64,000 nt of DNA from Chitinophagaceae bacterium (GTDB lineage: Bacteria > Bacteroidota > Bacteroidia > Chitinophagales > Chitinophagaceae). The stretch spans positions 496,001-560,000 of the forward strand of contig JADKKA010000022.1 in assembly GCA_016720745.1 (NCBI GenBank), given 5' to 3'. Under the pieces are notes generated by a model that worked only from the letters and a program-made list of their open reading frames with translations, had not been told where the DNA came from and searched no databases. Shown piece after piece: positions 53,030 to 61,270 of this stretch (position 1 is the first letter of the stretch; each line of letters begins with the position of its first letter). Made by a program: the position numbers and the translations under genes.

Positions 53030-53140
53030 GAATATCCTAATATCTTAATATCCCAATCCCCCGCCTTCGCCAATGCTACGGCGGTCAAAGCAATACCTAA
53101 TAACTAATACCTAATATCTAATACCCAATTTCTATTCCCA
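53030..53140. repeat. CTAATA array with central hairpin, reaching the next start codon
   Basis: Octamers CTAATATC/TTAATATC (53030-53055), the hairpin CCGCC TTCGC CAATGCTA CGGCGG (53061-53084, then TCAAAGC), and CTAATA/CCCAAT units to 53140. The ATG of the NAGPA gene follows at 53141, so the array forms its whole leader. Confidence 0.85.
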
Positions 53141-54124
53141 ATGCCCAAAGTAATTCTCCTTCTTCTGTTCCTTCCGCTATTCTCTACGGCCCAGCTGCAA
53201 TGGAAAAATGTAGACGACCAGTATGGGCCTTTGCCTGCATCCGTTCATGTTTATAAAACAACAGATTCATTAGACGGGAAGCCGCATATTGCTTATTATC
53301 TGGAAGCAGATCTGAATGACCGGCATTTGAAATTTACGGTGGATACAACTTTTCAGCGCAGACTAAAACCTTCTCAGTACTACGATAAAAATGAGCAACC
53401 GCTGCTGGTAGTGAATACTACTTTCTTTTCTTTTGCTACCAATCAGAACCTGAATATTGTCATCAGAGATAAAAAACTCATCGGTTATAATATCCATACC
53501 ATCAATGGCAGGGGGAAAGATACTTTTACCTACCGGCATCCATTGGGGAGTGCCATCGGGATCAGCAGGGACAGAAAAGCAGATATTGCCTGGTTGTATA
53601 CTGATTCATCCACAAAGTATGCTTATGCCTATCAGGGGCCGGTACCAGCACTTAAGGACTCAGCTATTCGTTTCAGCAAAGATGCTGCAGTGAGGGCTAT
53701 TCAGCAATCATGGCCGCCCAAAGTAAGGGTCAGACTGGATTTCGGTCCCTGGAAAATGAAAACGGCAGTTGGTGGGGGACCGGTTTTAATACAGAACGGA
53801 GAGATTCATATCAGCAATAATGAAGAAATCAAGTTTGCCGGTAAAGCCATTGATGATAAACATCCACGGACTGCAATGGGTTATACGAGGGATAATAAGC
53901 TCATCATTCTAGTGATCGAAGGACGTAACCCCGGTAAAGCAGAAGGCGCTACACTGACCCAGGAAGCACAAATGCTGAAAGACCTGGGATGTTGGGAAGC
54001 ACTGAACCTCGACGGTGGTGGCAGCAGTTGTATGCTGGTGAATGGAAAGGAAACCATCAAAGTATCAGATACAGGCGGACAAAGGCCAGTACCGGCAGTA
54101 TTCCTGATTCAGCAGAAGAAATAA
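53141..54124 (+). CDS. Exported phosphodiester glycosidase (NAGPA domain) protein
   Basis: A 327-residue protein with a signal peptide (about 1-17, ending FSTAQ). The NAGPA/DUF2233 domain is seen in PLLVVNTTFFSFATNQN near residue 90, TAVGGGPVLIQNGEI near 208, HPRTAMGYTRDNKLIILVIEG near 245 and the signature NLDGGGSSCMLVNG near 291. Family members cut GlcNAc-1-phosphate diester or related phosphodiester links; in bacteria they may act on cell-wall sugars. It is convergent, with a 4-bp gap, to the ROK kinase gene. Confidence 0.88.
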   Translation: MPKVILLLLFLPLFSTAQLQWKNVDDQYGPLPASVHVYKTTDSLDGKPHIAYYLEADLNDRHLKFTVDTTFQRRLKPSQYYDKNEQPLLVVNTTFFSFATNQNLNIVIRDKKLIGYNIHTINGRGKDTFTYRHPLGSAIGISRDRKADIAWLYTDSSTKYAYAYQGPVPALKDSAIRFSKDAAVRAIQQSWPPKVRVRLDFGPWKMKTAVGGGPVLIQNGEIHISNNEEIKFAGKAIDDKHPRTAMGYTRDNKLIILVIEGRNPGKAEGATLTQEAQMLKDLGCWEALNLDGGGSSCMLVNGKETIKVSDTGGQRPVPAVFLIQQKK

Positions 54125-54128
54125 ATCA

Positions 54129-55088
54129 TTATTCCCAAACCAAAGCACTGGCTCCCAGAATTGCGGCATCGGCTTCTTTCAGTTCGCTGAACATCAGCTT
54201 TACTTTATTCTGAAAAATCTGCAGCAGGTTTTCTTCCATGGCCTTCCGGGTAGGGTTCATGATCAGGTCACCGGCCTTGGTGAGTCCTCCAAAAAGAATG
54301 ATCGCTTCCGGGGAAGAGAACATTACAAAATTAGCCAGGGCTTCTCCCAGTACCTGTCCGGTAAATTCAAATATTTCATTGGCAATCTTGTCGCCTTTCA
54401 TAGCGCACTCAAATACCGAGTGACTGGTGAGTTCATTGATGGAATAATTGCGCAGCAGGCTTTCCTGTTCAGGATACTGGGTCAGTAGTTCCAATGCAGT
54501 CTCCCTTACACCCGTAGCAGATGCATAGGCTTCCAGACTGCCCTTCATACCGGTGCCTTTGTGTAATCGTCCATTATGGCGGATAATGGTATGTCCGAGT
54601 TCACCTGCAAACCCATCATGACCTAATAAAATTTTTCCGTCTATCACAATCCCGCTGCCCACGCCTGTACCGAGGGTGATCACAATAAAATGTTTCATCC
54701 CCCGGGCACAGCCATACATCATTTCTCCCACCGCGGCCGCGTTCGCATCGTTGGTGAGCTGGGTGGCTAAACCGGTTCGATCGGTAAACATTTTGGCAAT
54801 CGGAATGATCCCTTTCCATTTCAGATTGGGGGCATATTCAATAGTGCCGGTATAGTAGTTGCCATTGGGGGCTCCTACACCAATACCGGCAAAATTGGAT
54901 TTACCGCCGGCTCTCTGGATCATGGGATCCAGTTTGCTGATCAGTTCTTCAATAAATTCTCCCACCTCTTCATGTTCATTACTGGCCATTCGGTCCTGTT
55001 CTATAATATGGCCGTTGCGATCTACAATCCCAAACTTGGTGTTAGTACCGCCGATATCAATACCTACTGCGTAATTTGACATACTCAT
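54129..55088 (-). CDS. ROK family sugar kinase (glucokinase-like), zinc motif degenerate
   Basis: A 319-residue ROK protein, likely phosphorylating glucose in the cytoplasm. ATP-binding motifs are GIDIGGTNTKFGIVD and TLGTGVGSGIVIDG, the catalytic Asp sits in LTNDANAAAVGE, and GFAGELGHTII is the ROK signature start. The usual zinc-binding C-x-C-G-x2-G-C-x-E motif reads HKGTGMKGSLEAYAS here: all three Cys are lost. It lies 17 bases after the sugar MFS gene in the same direction, so uptake and phosphorylation appear linked. Confidence 0.9.
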   Translation of the reverse strand: MSMSNYAVGIDIGGTNTKFGIVDRNGHIIEQDRMASNEHEEVGEFIEELISKLDPMIQRAGGKSNFAGIGVGAPNGNYYTGTIEYAPNLKWKGIIPIAKMFTDRTGLATQLTNDANAAAVGEMMYGCARGMKHFIVITLGTGVGSGIVIDGKILLGHDGFAGELGHTIIRHNGRLHKGTGMKGSLEAYASATGVRETALELLTQYPEQESLLRNYSINELTSHSVFECAMKGDKIANEIFEFTGQVLGEALANFVMFSSPEAIILFGGLTKAGDLIMNPTRKAMEENLLQIFQNKVKLMFSELKEADAAILGASALVWE

Positions 55089-55105
55089 TAACTTTTGAAT
55101 CCAGA

Positions 55106-56716
55106 TTAATGTCCGCCACCGATTTGCTCATCAAAATCCAATCCCTGTTTGTGAAGAACGCTTTTCAGTTTTAAAGCCAGGAAGGCAAGGAACAAGAAAC
55201 AGGCAGCGGCCACCATATAGGACATATGTATGCCAACCGCACTGATATCACCTACGGCTCCCTGCAGTGGTGGAATGATCGCTCCACCCAGGATCATCAT
55301 GATGAGGAAGGCCGAGCCCTGACCGGTATATTTCCCAAGACCGCCAATCCCCAGTGCAAAAATACAAGGCCACATCACGGAGCAGAAAAGACCTCCTGCC
55401 ATTAAAGCATATACTGAAATAATACCACTTGTAAATGTGCCAATCAACATGGCAATGGCTGCAAGTATAGATACCGTCACTAATGTTTTGACAGGTTTTT
55501 CCTGCCCAAAGAAGAATGCGGCGATCGCAATAGCAACACATGCGGCATAACCCCAAAGATCAGACACATCACTGCCATGCAGGTGGTTCACATACAATAC
55601 AACGCCAAAAGCAATAAAAGGAATAACGATCCGGGCAATGATTTTTGCCATCCCTTTCAGATTAAACACACTAACCGCACCCGTCCACCGGCCAATCATC
55701 AGGCTACCCCAGTATAGGGAGATGTATTTCGAGATTTCACTTTCATTTAAGCCTGCTTTTGTGAGATAGTCAGGTGTTTTAAGCAGGGCACCAAAATTAT
55801 TGTCAATCGTAACTTCTACTCCTACATAAACAAAAATGCCCAGCATGCCATAAATCAGCTGAGGGTATTTCATCGCACCCCATCCATCGCCATTGGCCTG
55901 GGCTTTTACATTGGAGAAGAAAAGAATTCCAATCACGGCCACCAGGGTGATCAGTAATAATACCATTTTAGGGATCTCTGCCAGTTGGGCGGTGATGATG
56001 ATGGCAATGATAATGCCGGTCATCAGCATCAGAGAGCCAGCTGCTTTATTTCCTTTCTCAAATTTTTCATCATTTTTTCCCGAGGGAAGTTTGGAGAAAA
56101 GGAAAAACATGGCCACCGTAAAGAAAACACCTGCCACAATCAGGTATAAGGTATTGATGTTGGTAACAGTAACTACCGTGTCACTTGCCCCAACGGATCC
56201 AAACAGGAAGAAACTCACGATGATCGGACCAAGTGTTGTACCAAGTGAATTCACACCGCCTCCCAGATTCAACCGGTGAGACCCGGTAGCCGGATCACCT
56301 AAAGAAATGGCAAAGGGCTGGGCAGCCGTTTGCTGGAGCGAAAACCCAAGGGCAATAACAAAAAGTGATGCCAGCAGTGCCGGAAAAGAATTCGCATTGG
56401 CGGAGGGAAGCATCAGCAAGGCCCCGGCCACTGAAATCAGCAAGCCATAGATGATTCCCCGTTTGTATCCGATTTTGTTCAGGATATCATACCCAAGCAC
56501 ATTGGAAACCAGAAAGAGGATCAGAGATCCGATAAAGTAGGCACCATAGAATGCGGAACCCACCAATTGTGATTCAAACTGGCTTAATGCAAAATGGGAT
56601 TTGCAAAAAGGGATAAAAATGCTGTTCGAAGCGGCGATAAAACCCCAGAAGAAGAAAACGGTAACCAGGGTTCCCAGTGCTCCAAAATTCGTTGGCTGTT
56701 TGGTTTGCTGACTCAT
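55106..56716 (-). CDS. Sugar MFS transporter, FucP/GluP type
   Basis: A 536-residue inner-membrane carrier with 12 or more segments. The start TLVTVFFFWGFIAASNSIFIPFCKSHF and FYGAYFIGSLILFL match the fucose/glucose/galactose:H+ symporter branch, and QQTAAQPFAISLGDPATGSHRLNLGGGVNSLGTTLGP is its signature. Loop residues between segments 6 and 7 are longer than usual. The following ROK kinase gene suggests glucose or a related hexose as substrate. Confidence 0.92.
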   Translation of the reverse strand: MSQQTKQPTNFGALGTLVTVFFFWGFIAASNSIFIPFCKSHFALSQFESQLVGSAFYGAYFIGSLILFLVSNVLGYDILNKIGYKRGIIYGLLISVAGALLMLPSANANSFPALLASLFVIALGFSLQQTAAQPFAISLGDPATGSHRLNLGGGVNSLGTTLGPIIVSFFLFGSVGASDTVVTVTNINTLYLIVAGVFFTVAMFFLFSKLPSGKNDEKFEKGNKAAGSLMLMTGIIIAIIITAQLAEIPKMVLLLITLVAVIGILFFSNVKAQANGDGWGAMKYPQLIYGMLGIFVYVGVEVTIDNNFGALLKTPDYLTKAGLNESEISKYISLYWGSLMIGRWTGAVSVFNLKGMAKIIARIVIPFIAFGVVLYVNHLHGSDVSDLWGYAACVAIAIAAFFFGQEKPVKTLVTVSILAAIAMLIGTFTSGIISVYALMAGGLFCSVMWPCIFALGIGGLGKYTGQGSAFLIMMILGGAIIPPLQGAVGDISAVGIHMSYMVAAACFLFLAFLALKLKSVLHKQGLDFDEQIGGGH

Positions 56717-56863
56717 TGCAATCGATGATTTGTTAGATAAAGTAATGAAAGTATAACAATTTTAAATACGCAGGAAAACAAAGAAAAGCCTGTTGGCAGC
56801 TTGTATAAAAAAACCTGCCTTTCCTTTAGGGGTATTTGGAAAAGGCAAATAATCTGTCTGCAT

Positions 56864-56871
56864 TAGTTTTG
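56864..56871 (+). promoter_or_regulatory. -7 promoter box TAGTTTTG before glgA
   Basis: A perfect TAnnTTTG box 48 bases before the glgA ATG. A TTTG lies 25 bases upstream, a few bases further than usual. Confidence 0.45.
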
Positions 56872-56919
56872 CAATCAGCCTTAAACCACTTAATTTCAAC
56901 CAAATCTTGTTGATCAGTT

Positions 56920-58341
56920 ATGGAGATCATTCATGTAGCGGCAGAATGTTACCCGGTTGCCAAGGCGGGCGGACTGGGAGATGTGGTAGGCGCCCTGCCA
57001 AAATACCAGGCGGATCTCGGACATGTAGCCAAAGTGGTGATGCCGATGTACCGGACGAAATTCCTTTATAATAATGACTGGGAACTGGTACATGAAGGCG
57101 ACCAGCGCATGGGCCCTCAGCCATTTCATTACAGTGTAATCAAAGAGAAAACCAATAAACTGGGTTTTGATTTATACCTCATTGATATCAATGGTTTGCT
57201 GGACCGGGAAAAAATTTACGGATACGATGATGATACCGAAAGATTCCTGGCTTTCCAGATAGCCTGCTGCGACTGGTTCAGCAAATGGAATCATCAGCCG
57301 GATGTGATTCATTGTCATGATCACCATACCGGTCTCATCCCTTTTATGATGAAATACGGTCTGGAATTCCGGAACAAACTGGCGGGCATTCCATCTGTGT
57401 TTACCGTGCACAACGGACAGTACCAGGGCTGGATCGACTGGAGTAAATATTATCTCCTGCCACCTTTTGATTCATGGAAATGGGGGATGCTCGACTGGAA
57501 CAATACCATCAACCCAATGGCTTCAGCCGTGAAATGCGCCTGGAAGGTTACCACCGTGAGTCATAGTTACCTGGATGAATTAAAGCAGGCCGCTAACGGA
57601 CTGGAAAATCTTTTTCAATACGAAGTGGGCAAGAGCCATGGGATCCTCAACGGAATTGATACCCATGTATGGGACCCGCTCACCGATTCCATGATCATCA
57701 AAAATTATGATAAGGAACTGGTCGCAAAAGGAAAGCTGAAAAATAAACAGGAACTGGCGGGACAATTCGGACTGGACCCCAATAAGCCCCTGGTGTCTTT
57801 TATCGGGAGATTGGTAGGAGAGAAGGCGGCGGATCTTTTACCCGAAGCCATCAGCCAGGCCATTTACCAGCACCATGGACAGGTAAATTTCCTGATCCTG
57901 GGATCCGGAGATCCGGCATTGGAAGACCAGCTGGATCAGATGAAACACCAGTTTAGCGGTTATTATAATTCTTATATCGGATATAGTGAGCCCTTGAGTC
58001 ACCTGATCTATGCAGGGTCGGATTTTCTGCTGATGCCGAGCCGGGTGGAGCCCTGCGGACTCAACCAGATGTATGCACTCCGGTATGGAACGGTTCCGAT
58101 GGTTAGAAATGTAGGTGGACTGAGAGATACGGTAACGGATATGGGCGACTGGCAGGGATTCGGTATCCGGTTTGACCAGGCTTCCACCTGGGATATTACT
58201 TATTCAATAGGCCGTGCTATTGACCTTTATCAGAATAAACCAGACCTTTATACCTGGATGCGGGAACACATGATGACCATCGATCACTCATGGGACAGTT
58301 CAGCGCAGCAATATATTGATATATACCAATCATTGAAGTAA
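56920..58341 (+). CDS. glgA: Glycogen synthase
   Basis: A 473-residue GT5 enzyme that extends alpha-1,4-glucan from ADP-glucose. The ADP-glucose site K15-x-G17-G18-L19 is in YPVAKAGGLGDVVGALPKYQ. Further motifs are HCHDHHTGLIPFMMKYG, VFTVHNGQYQGWIDW, SFIGRLVGEKAADLLPEA and the E-x7-E region PSRVEPCGLNQMYALRYGTVPMVRNVGGLRDTV. glgC follows 10 bases downstream, so both steps of glycogen making are co-transcribed. Confidence 0.95.
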   Translation: MEIIHVAAECYPVAKAGGLGDVVGALPKYQADLGHVAKVVMPMYRTKFLYNNDWELVHEGDQRMGPQPFHYSVIKEKTNKLGFDLYLIDINGLLDREKIYGYDDDTERFLAFQIACCDWFSKWNHQPDVIHCHDHHTGLIPFMMKYGLEFRNKLAGIPSVFTVHNGQYQGWIDWSKYYLLPPFDSWKWGMLDWNNTINPMASAVKCAWKVTTVSHSYLDELKQAANGLENLFQYEVGKSHGILNGIDTHVWDPLTDSMIIKNYDKELVAKGKLKNKQELAGQFGLDPNKPLVSFIGRLVGEKAADLLPEAISQAIYQHHGQVNFLILGSGDPALEDQLDQMKHQFSGYYNSYIGYSEPLSHLIYAGSDFLLMPSRVEPCGLNQMYALRYGTVPMVRNVGGLRDTVTDMGDWQGFGIRFDQASTWDITYSIGRAIDLYQNKPDLYTWMREHMMTIDHSWDSSAQQYIDIYQSLK

Positions 58342-58351
58342 ACTATCTGTT

Positions 58352-59644
58352 ATGGCAATCAGAACGATTACCCATTCAAAAGAAATGCTCTGTGTGATAT
58401 TAGGCGGCGGTGCCGGTTCCAGATTATATCCGCTTACAGCCAGCCGCTCCAAACCTGCCGTACCCATTGCCGGTAAATACAGGTTGGTGGATATCCCGAT
58501 CTCCAACTGTTTAAATAACGGTATCGGAAGGATGTTTGTACTGACCCAGTTCAACTCCGCCTCCCTCAACAGGCATATCAAGAATACCTATCATTTCAGC
58601 GCCTTCAGTAAGGCCTTTGTAGATATCCTGGCAGCAGAACAAACACCTGATAACCCAGCCTGGTACCAGGGAACTGCCGACGCTGTACGGCAGGGACTCC
58701 GGCATATCGAGCCATTTGAAAGTGACTATGTACTGATTCTTTCCGGTGACCAGTTATACCAAATGAATTTTGCCGATATGCTGGATAATCATAAAGCACT
58801 CGGCGCCGATATTTCCATTGCCACCATCCCCGTTGGGCAAAGGGAAGCTCCGGAATTTGGCATCCTCAAATCTTCAGAAGGACTGATCACTTCCTTTGTA
58901 GAGAAGCCTAAAAAAGAAATCCTTCCTGATTGGGAAAGTGATACCGGAGAACATATGAAAGCAAAAGGCCGGAATTACCTGGCCTCCATGGGTATTTATA
59001 TTTTCAACCGCAAGCTGCTGTTTGATTTGCTCATGAAAGAGCATGCCAGTGCTACGGACTTTGGTAAGGAAATTATCCCTACTTCAATATCAAAATACAA
59101 AGTGGCCAGTTACCAGTATGAAGGGTACTGGACTGATATCGGTAATATCTATTCTTTCTTTGAAGCGAACCTTGGGCTGACCCAGGAATTACCCGACTTC
59201 AATCTCTTTGATAACGACAATGCCATCTATACCCGTCCCAGGATGCTGCCCCCTGCCAAGATCAGTGGTACCACCCTGGAAAAGACCCTGGTGGCGGAAG
59301 GTTCTATTATCAATGCCTCGAGAGTGGAGCATTCAGTGATTGGTATCCGCTCGAGGATCGGTCATGGCACTACCCTGGTGAGTTCTTATATCATGGGTAG
59401 CGATTACTATGAAACACTGCCGGAGATCGCTGCGGCCACAGCAGGAGGGTATCCCTTGCTGGGAGTGGGCGACCGCTGTTATATCAAGAATGCAATTCTG
59501 GATAAAAACGTAAGAATCGGCAATGATGTGCGGATCAATGGTGGGGTGCATCTTGAAAATACCGATCATGCATTGTATACGGTGAAGGACGGGATTGTGG
59601 TGGTGAAAAAAGGAGCCATATTACCCAATGGATTTGTGATCTGA
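58352..59644 (+). CDS. glgC: Glucose-1-phosphate adenylyltransferase
   Basis: A 430-residue enzyme that makes ADP-glucose from glucose-1-phosphate and ATP, the control point of glycogen building. The nucleotidyltransferase domain opens CVILGGGAGSRLYPLTASRSKPAVPIAGKYRLVDIPISNCLN, with YQGTADAVRQ and LSGDQLYQMNF further on and the sugar-binding FVEKPKKE. The C-terminal left-handed beta helix runs from about 300 (SIINASRVEHSVIGIRSRIGHG). Operon with glgA; a terminator follows. Confidence 0.95.
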   Translation: MAIRTITHSKEMLCVILGGGAGSRLYPLTASRSKPAVPIAGKYRLVDIPISNCLNNGIGRMFVLTQFNSASLNRHIKNTYHFSAFSKAFVDILAAEQTPDNPAWYQGTADAVRQGLRHIEPFESDYVLILSGDQLYQMNFADMLDNHKALGADISIATIPVGQREAPEFGILKSSEGLITSFVEKPKKEILPDWESDTGEHMKAKGRNYLASMGIYIFNRKLLFDLLMKEHASATDFGKEIIPTSISKYKVASYQYEGYWTDIGNIYSFFEANLGLTQELPDFNLFDNDNAIYTRPRMLPPAKISGTTLEKTLVAEGSIINASRVEHSVIGIRSRIGHGTTLVSSYIMGSDYYETLPEIAAATAGGYPLLGVGDRCYIKNAILDKNVRIGNDVRINGGVHLENTDHALYTVKDGIVVVKKGAILPNGFVI

Positions 59645-59648
59645 TTTT

Positions 59649-59679
59649 TAAAAATGCCACGGAAAACCGTGGTATTTTT
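59649..59679 (+). terminator. Rho-independent terminator after glgC
   Basis: Stem AAAATGCCACGG / CCGTGGTATTTTT, with one G-U pair and a 4-nt AAAA loop, ending in five T, directly after the glgC stop. Confidence 0.85.
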
Positions 59680-59755
59680 GATCAATGTTTTAAATGTGTA
59701 CTTATTACATATTATTCCTACCTTAGGGTAGCTGTTTAACTAATAACGATTGCTT

Positions 59756-61270
59756 ATGTCTTTGTTTACAGTGGGTACCAAACCCCGGCTCAGCCTTGCA
59801 CAAATCATCAACATGAGTGTAGGCTTTTTTGGAATTCAATTTGCCTTCGGGTTACAGAATGCCAATGTCAGCAGGATCTTTCAAACGCTGGGAGAGTCCA
59901 TTGATAATATCCCTATTTTATGGATTGCAGCTCCTTTAACCGGGTTGATTGTGCAACCGATCATTGGTCACTGGAGCGACAAGACCTGGCATAAGAAATG
60001 GGGAAGAAGAAGACCCTTTTTCATGATTGGAGCCATTTGTGCTTCGGCGGCATTACTCATCTTTCCGAATGTAACAGAGATTTGGATGGCGGCCATCATG
60101 TTGTGGATGCTCGATGCTTCCATCAATGTATCAATGGAACCATTTCGGGCTTTTGTGGGTGATATGCTGCCGGATTCTCAAAGAACGACCGGTTTTGCCA
60201 TGCAGAGTTTTTTTATCGGCATCGGCGCTGTGATTTCCTCTCTATTGCCTTATCTGCTCACAGAATTTGGCGTGGCTAATGAAGCTCCCAGGGGAGTCAT
60301 CCCTGATTCGATCAAAATTTCATTTCTGGCAGGTGCCGCCGTTTACATGGCAGCTATTTTCTACACAGTATTTACTACCCGTGAATATTCTCCGGAGGAA
60401 ATGAAATCCTTTGGTGAAGTAGCTGAAGAAAGCCAAAAGCTATCTATTAAAACACCGGCGTCTTCTTTTAACAGAAAAGGATTGATCTGGACAATTATAG
60501 GTCTGGCTTTATCAGCAGTACTTTATTTATATAATCAGTCTGCAACTACTCCGCTTGAAAAAGAATTATATGTACTTACCGGCGGCATTACGGTTTTCGG
60601 TCTTTGCCAGTTATTGGCAGGCGCATTGGTGAAATATGGTAAACTGAATGGCTTTGCCGAAGTGATGGATGATCTGAATTTTCTTCCTCCAACAATGAAA
60701 AAACTGGCCGTGGTGCAGTTCTTTTCCTGGTTTGCCCTTTTTGCCATGTGGATTTATACCACACCGGCATTATCCCAGCATATCGCCAAAACAACTGATC
60801 CCACGTCCACGGCTTATAATGATATGGGTAACTGGGTGGGTGTACTCTTTGCTTTTTATAATGGTTTCGCAGCTCTATTTGCTTTCTTATTACCCGTATT
60901 GGCCAAAAAATTTTCAAGACCAACTGCCCATCTGATCTCATTATTTGCCGGAGGAATCGGACTGATTTCGCTTTACTTTTTTACAGATAAAAATATGCTC
61001 ATCATCAGTATGGCTGGTATCGGATTGGCATGGTGCAGTATCCTGGCGATGCCTTATGCAATGTTGACTAAGGCTTTGCCAGCCCATAAAATGGGGGTCT
61101 ATATGGGAATATTTAATTTCTTCATTGTGATCCCTCAAATCCTGGCGGCCACCATACTGGGCATGCTGACCAAACATATTTTTAATGGCGATGCCATCAT
61201 GACAATTGTTGTGGGTGGTTGCTCCATGATTATTGCCGGATTACTGACCCTTCGTATAAAAGATAAATAA
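59756..61270 (+). CDS. SLC45/GPH-like MFS transporter, probable maltose or oligosaccharide carrier
   Basis: A 504-residue, 12-segment carrier. GHWSDKTWHKKWGRRRPFFMIGAI (loop 2-3, RRRPF motif) is typical of the sucrose/maltose branch of SLC45-type carriers, as is the opening IINMSVGFFGIQFAFGLQNANVSRIFQTLG. The neighbours, an exported alpha-amylase with no gap downstream and glgAC upstream, point to uptake of maltose or short maltodextrins. Start: the frame opens at TTG 59750, but the ATG at 59756 is preferred. Confidence 0.88.
   Translation: MSLFTVGTKPRLSLAQIINMSVGFFGIQFAFGLQNANVSRIFQTLGESIDNIPILWIAAPLTGLIVQPIIGHWSDKTWHKKWGRRRPFFMIGAICASAALLIFPNVTEIWMAAIMLWMLDASINVSMEPFRAFVGDMLPDSQRTTGFAMQSFFIGIGAVISSLLPYLLTEFGVANEAPRGVIPDSIKISFLAGAAVYMAAIFYTVFTTREYSPEEMKSFGEVAEESQKLSIKTPASSFNRKGLIWTIIGLALSAVLYLYNQSATTPLEKELYVLTGGITVFGLCQLLAGALVKYGKLNGFAEVMDDLNFLPPTMKKLAVVQFFSWFALFAMWIYTTPALSQHIAKTTDPTSTAYNDMGNWVGVLFAFYNGFAALFAFLLPVLAKKFSRPTAHLISLFAGGIGLISLYFFTDKNMLIISMAGIGLAWCSILAMPYAMLTKALPAHKMGVYMGIFNFFIVIPQILAATILGMLTKHIFNGDAIMTIVVGGCSMIIAGLLTLRIKDK

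Noticed and set aside
52852..53048. ORFs with SRQSSVGSLQSAVF-like repeats
   Set aside because: They are translations of the CAGTC array in two frames; the underlying DNA is a tandem repeat, and lipA ends at 52873.
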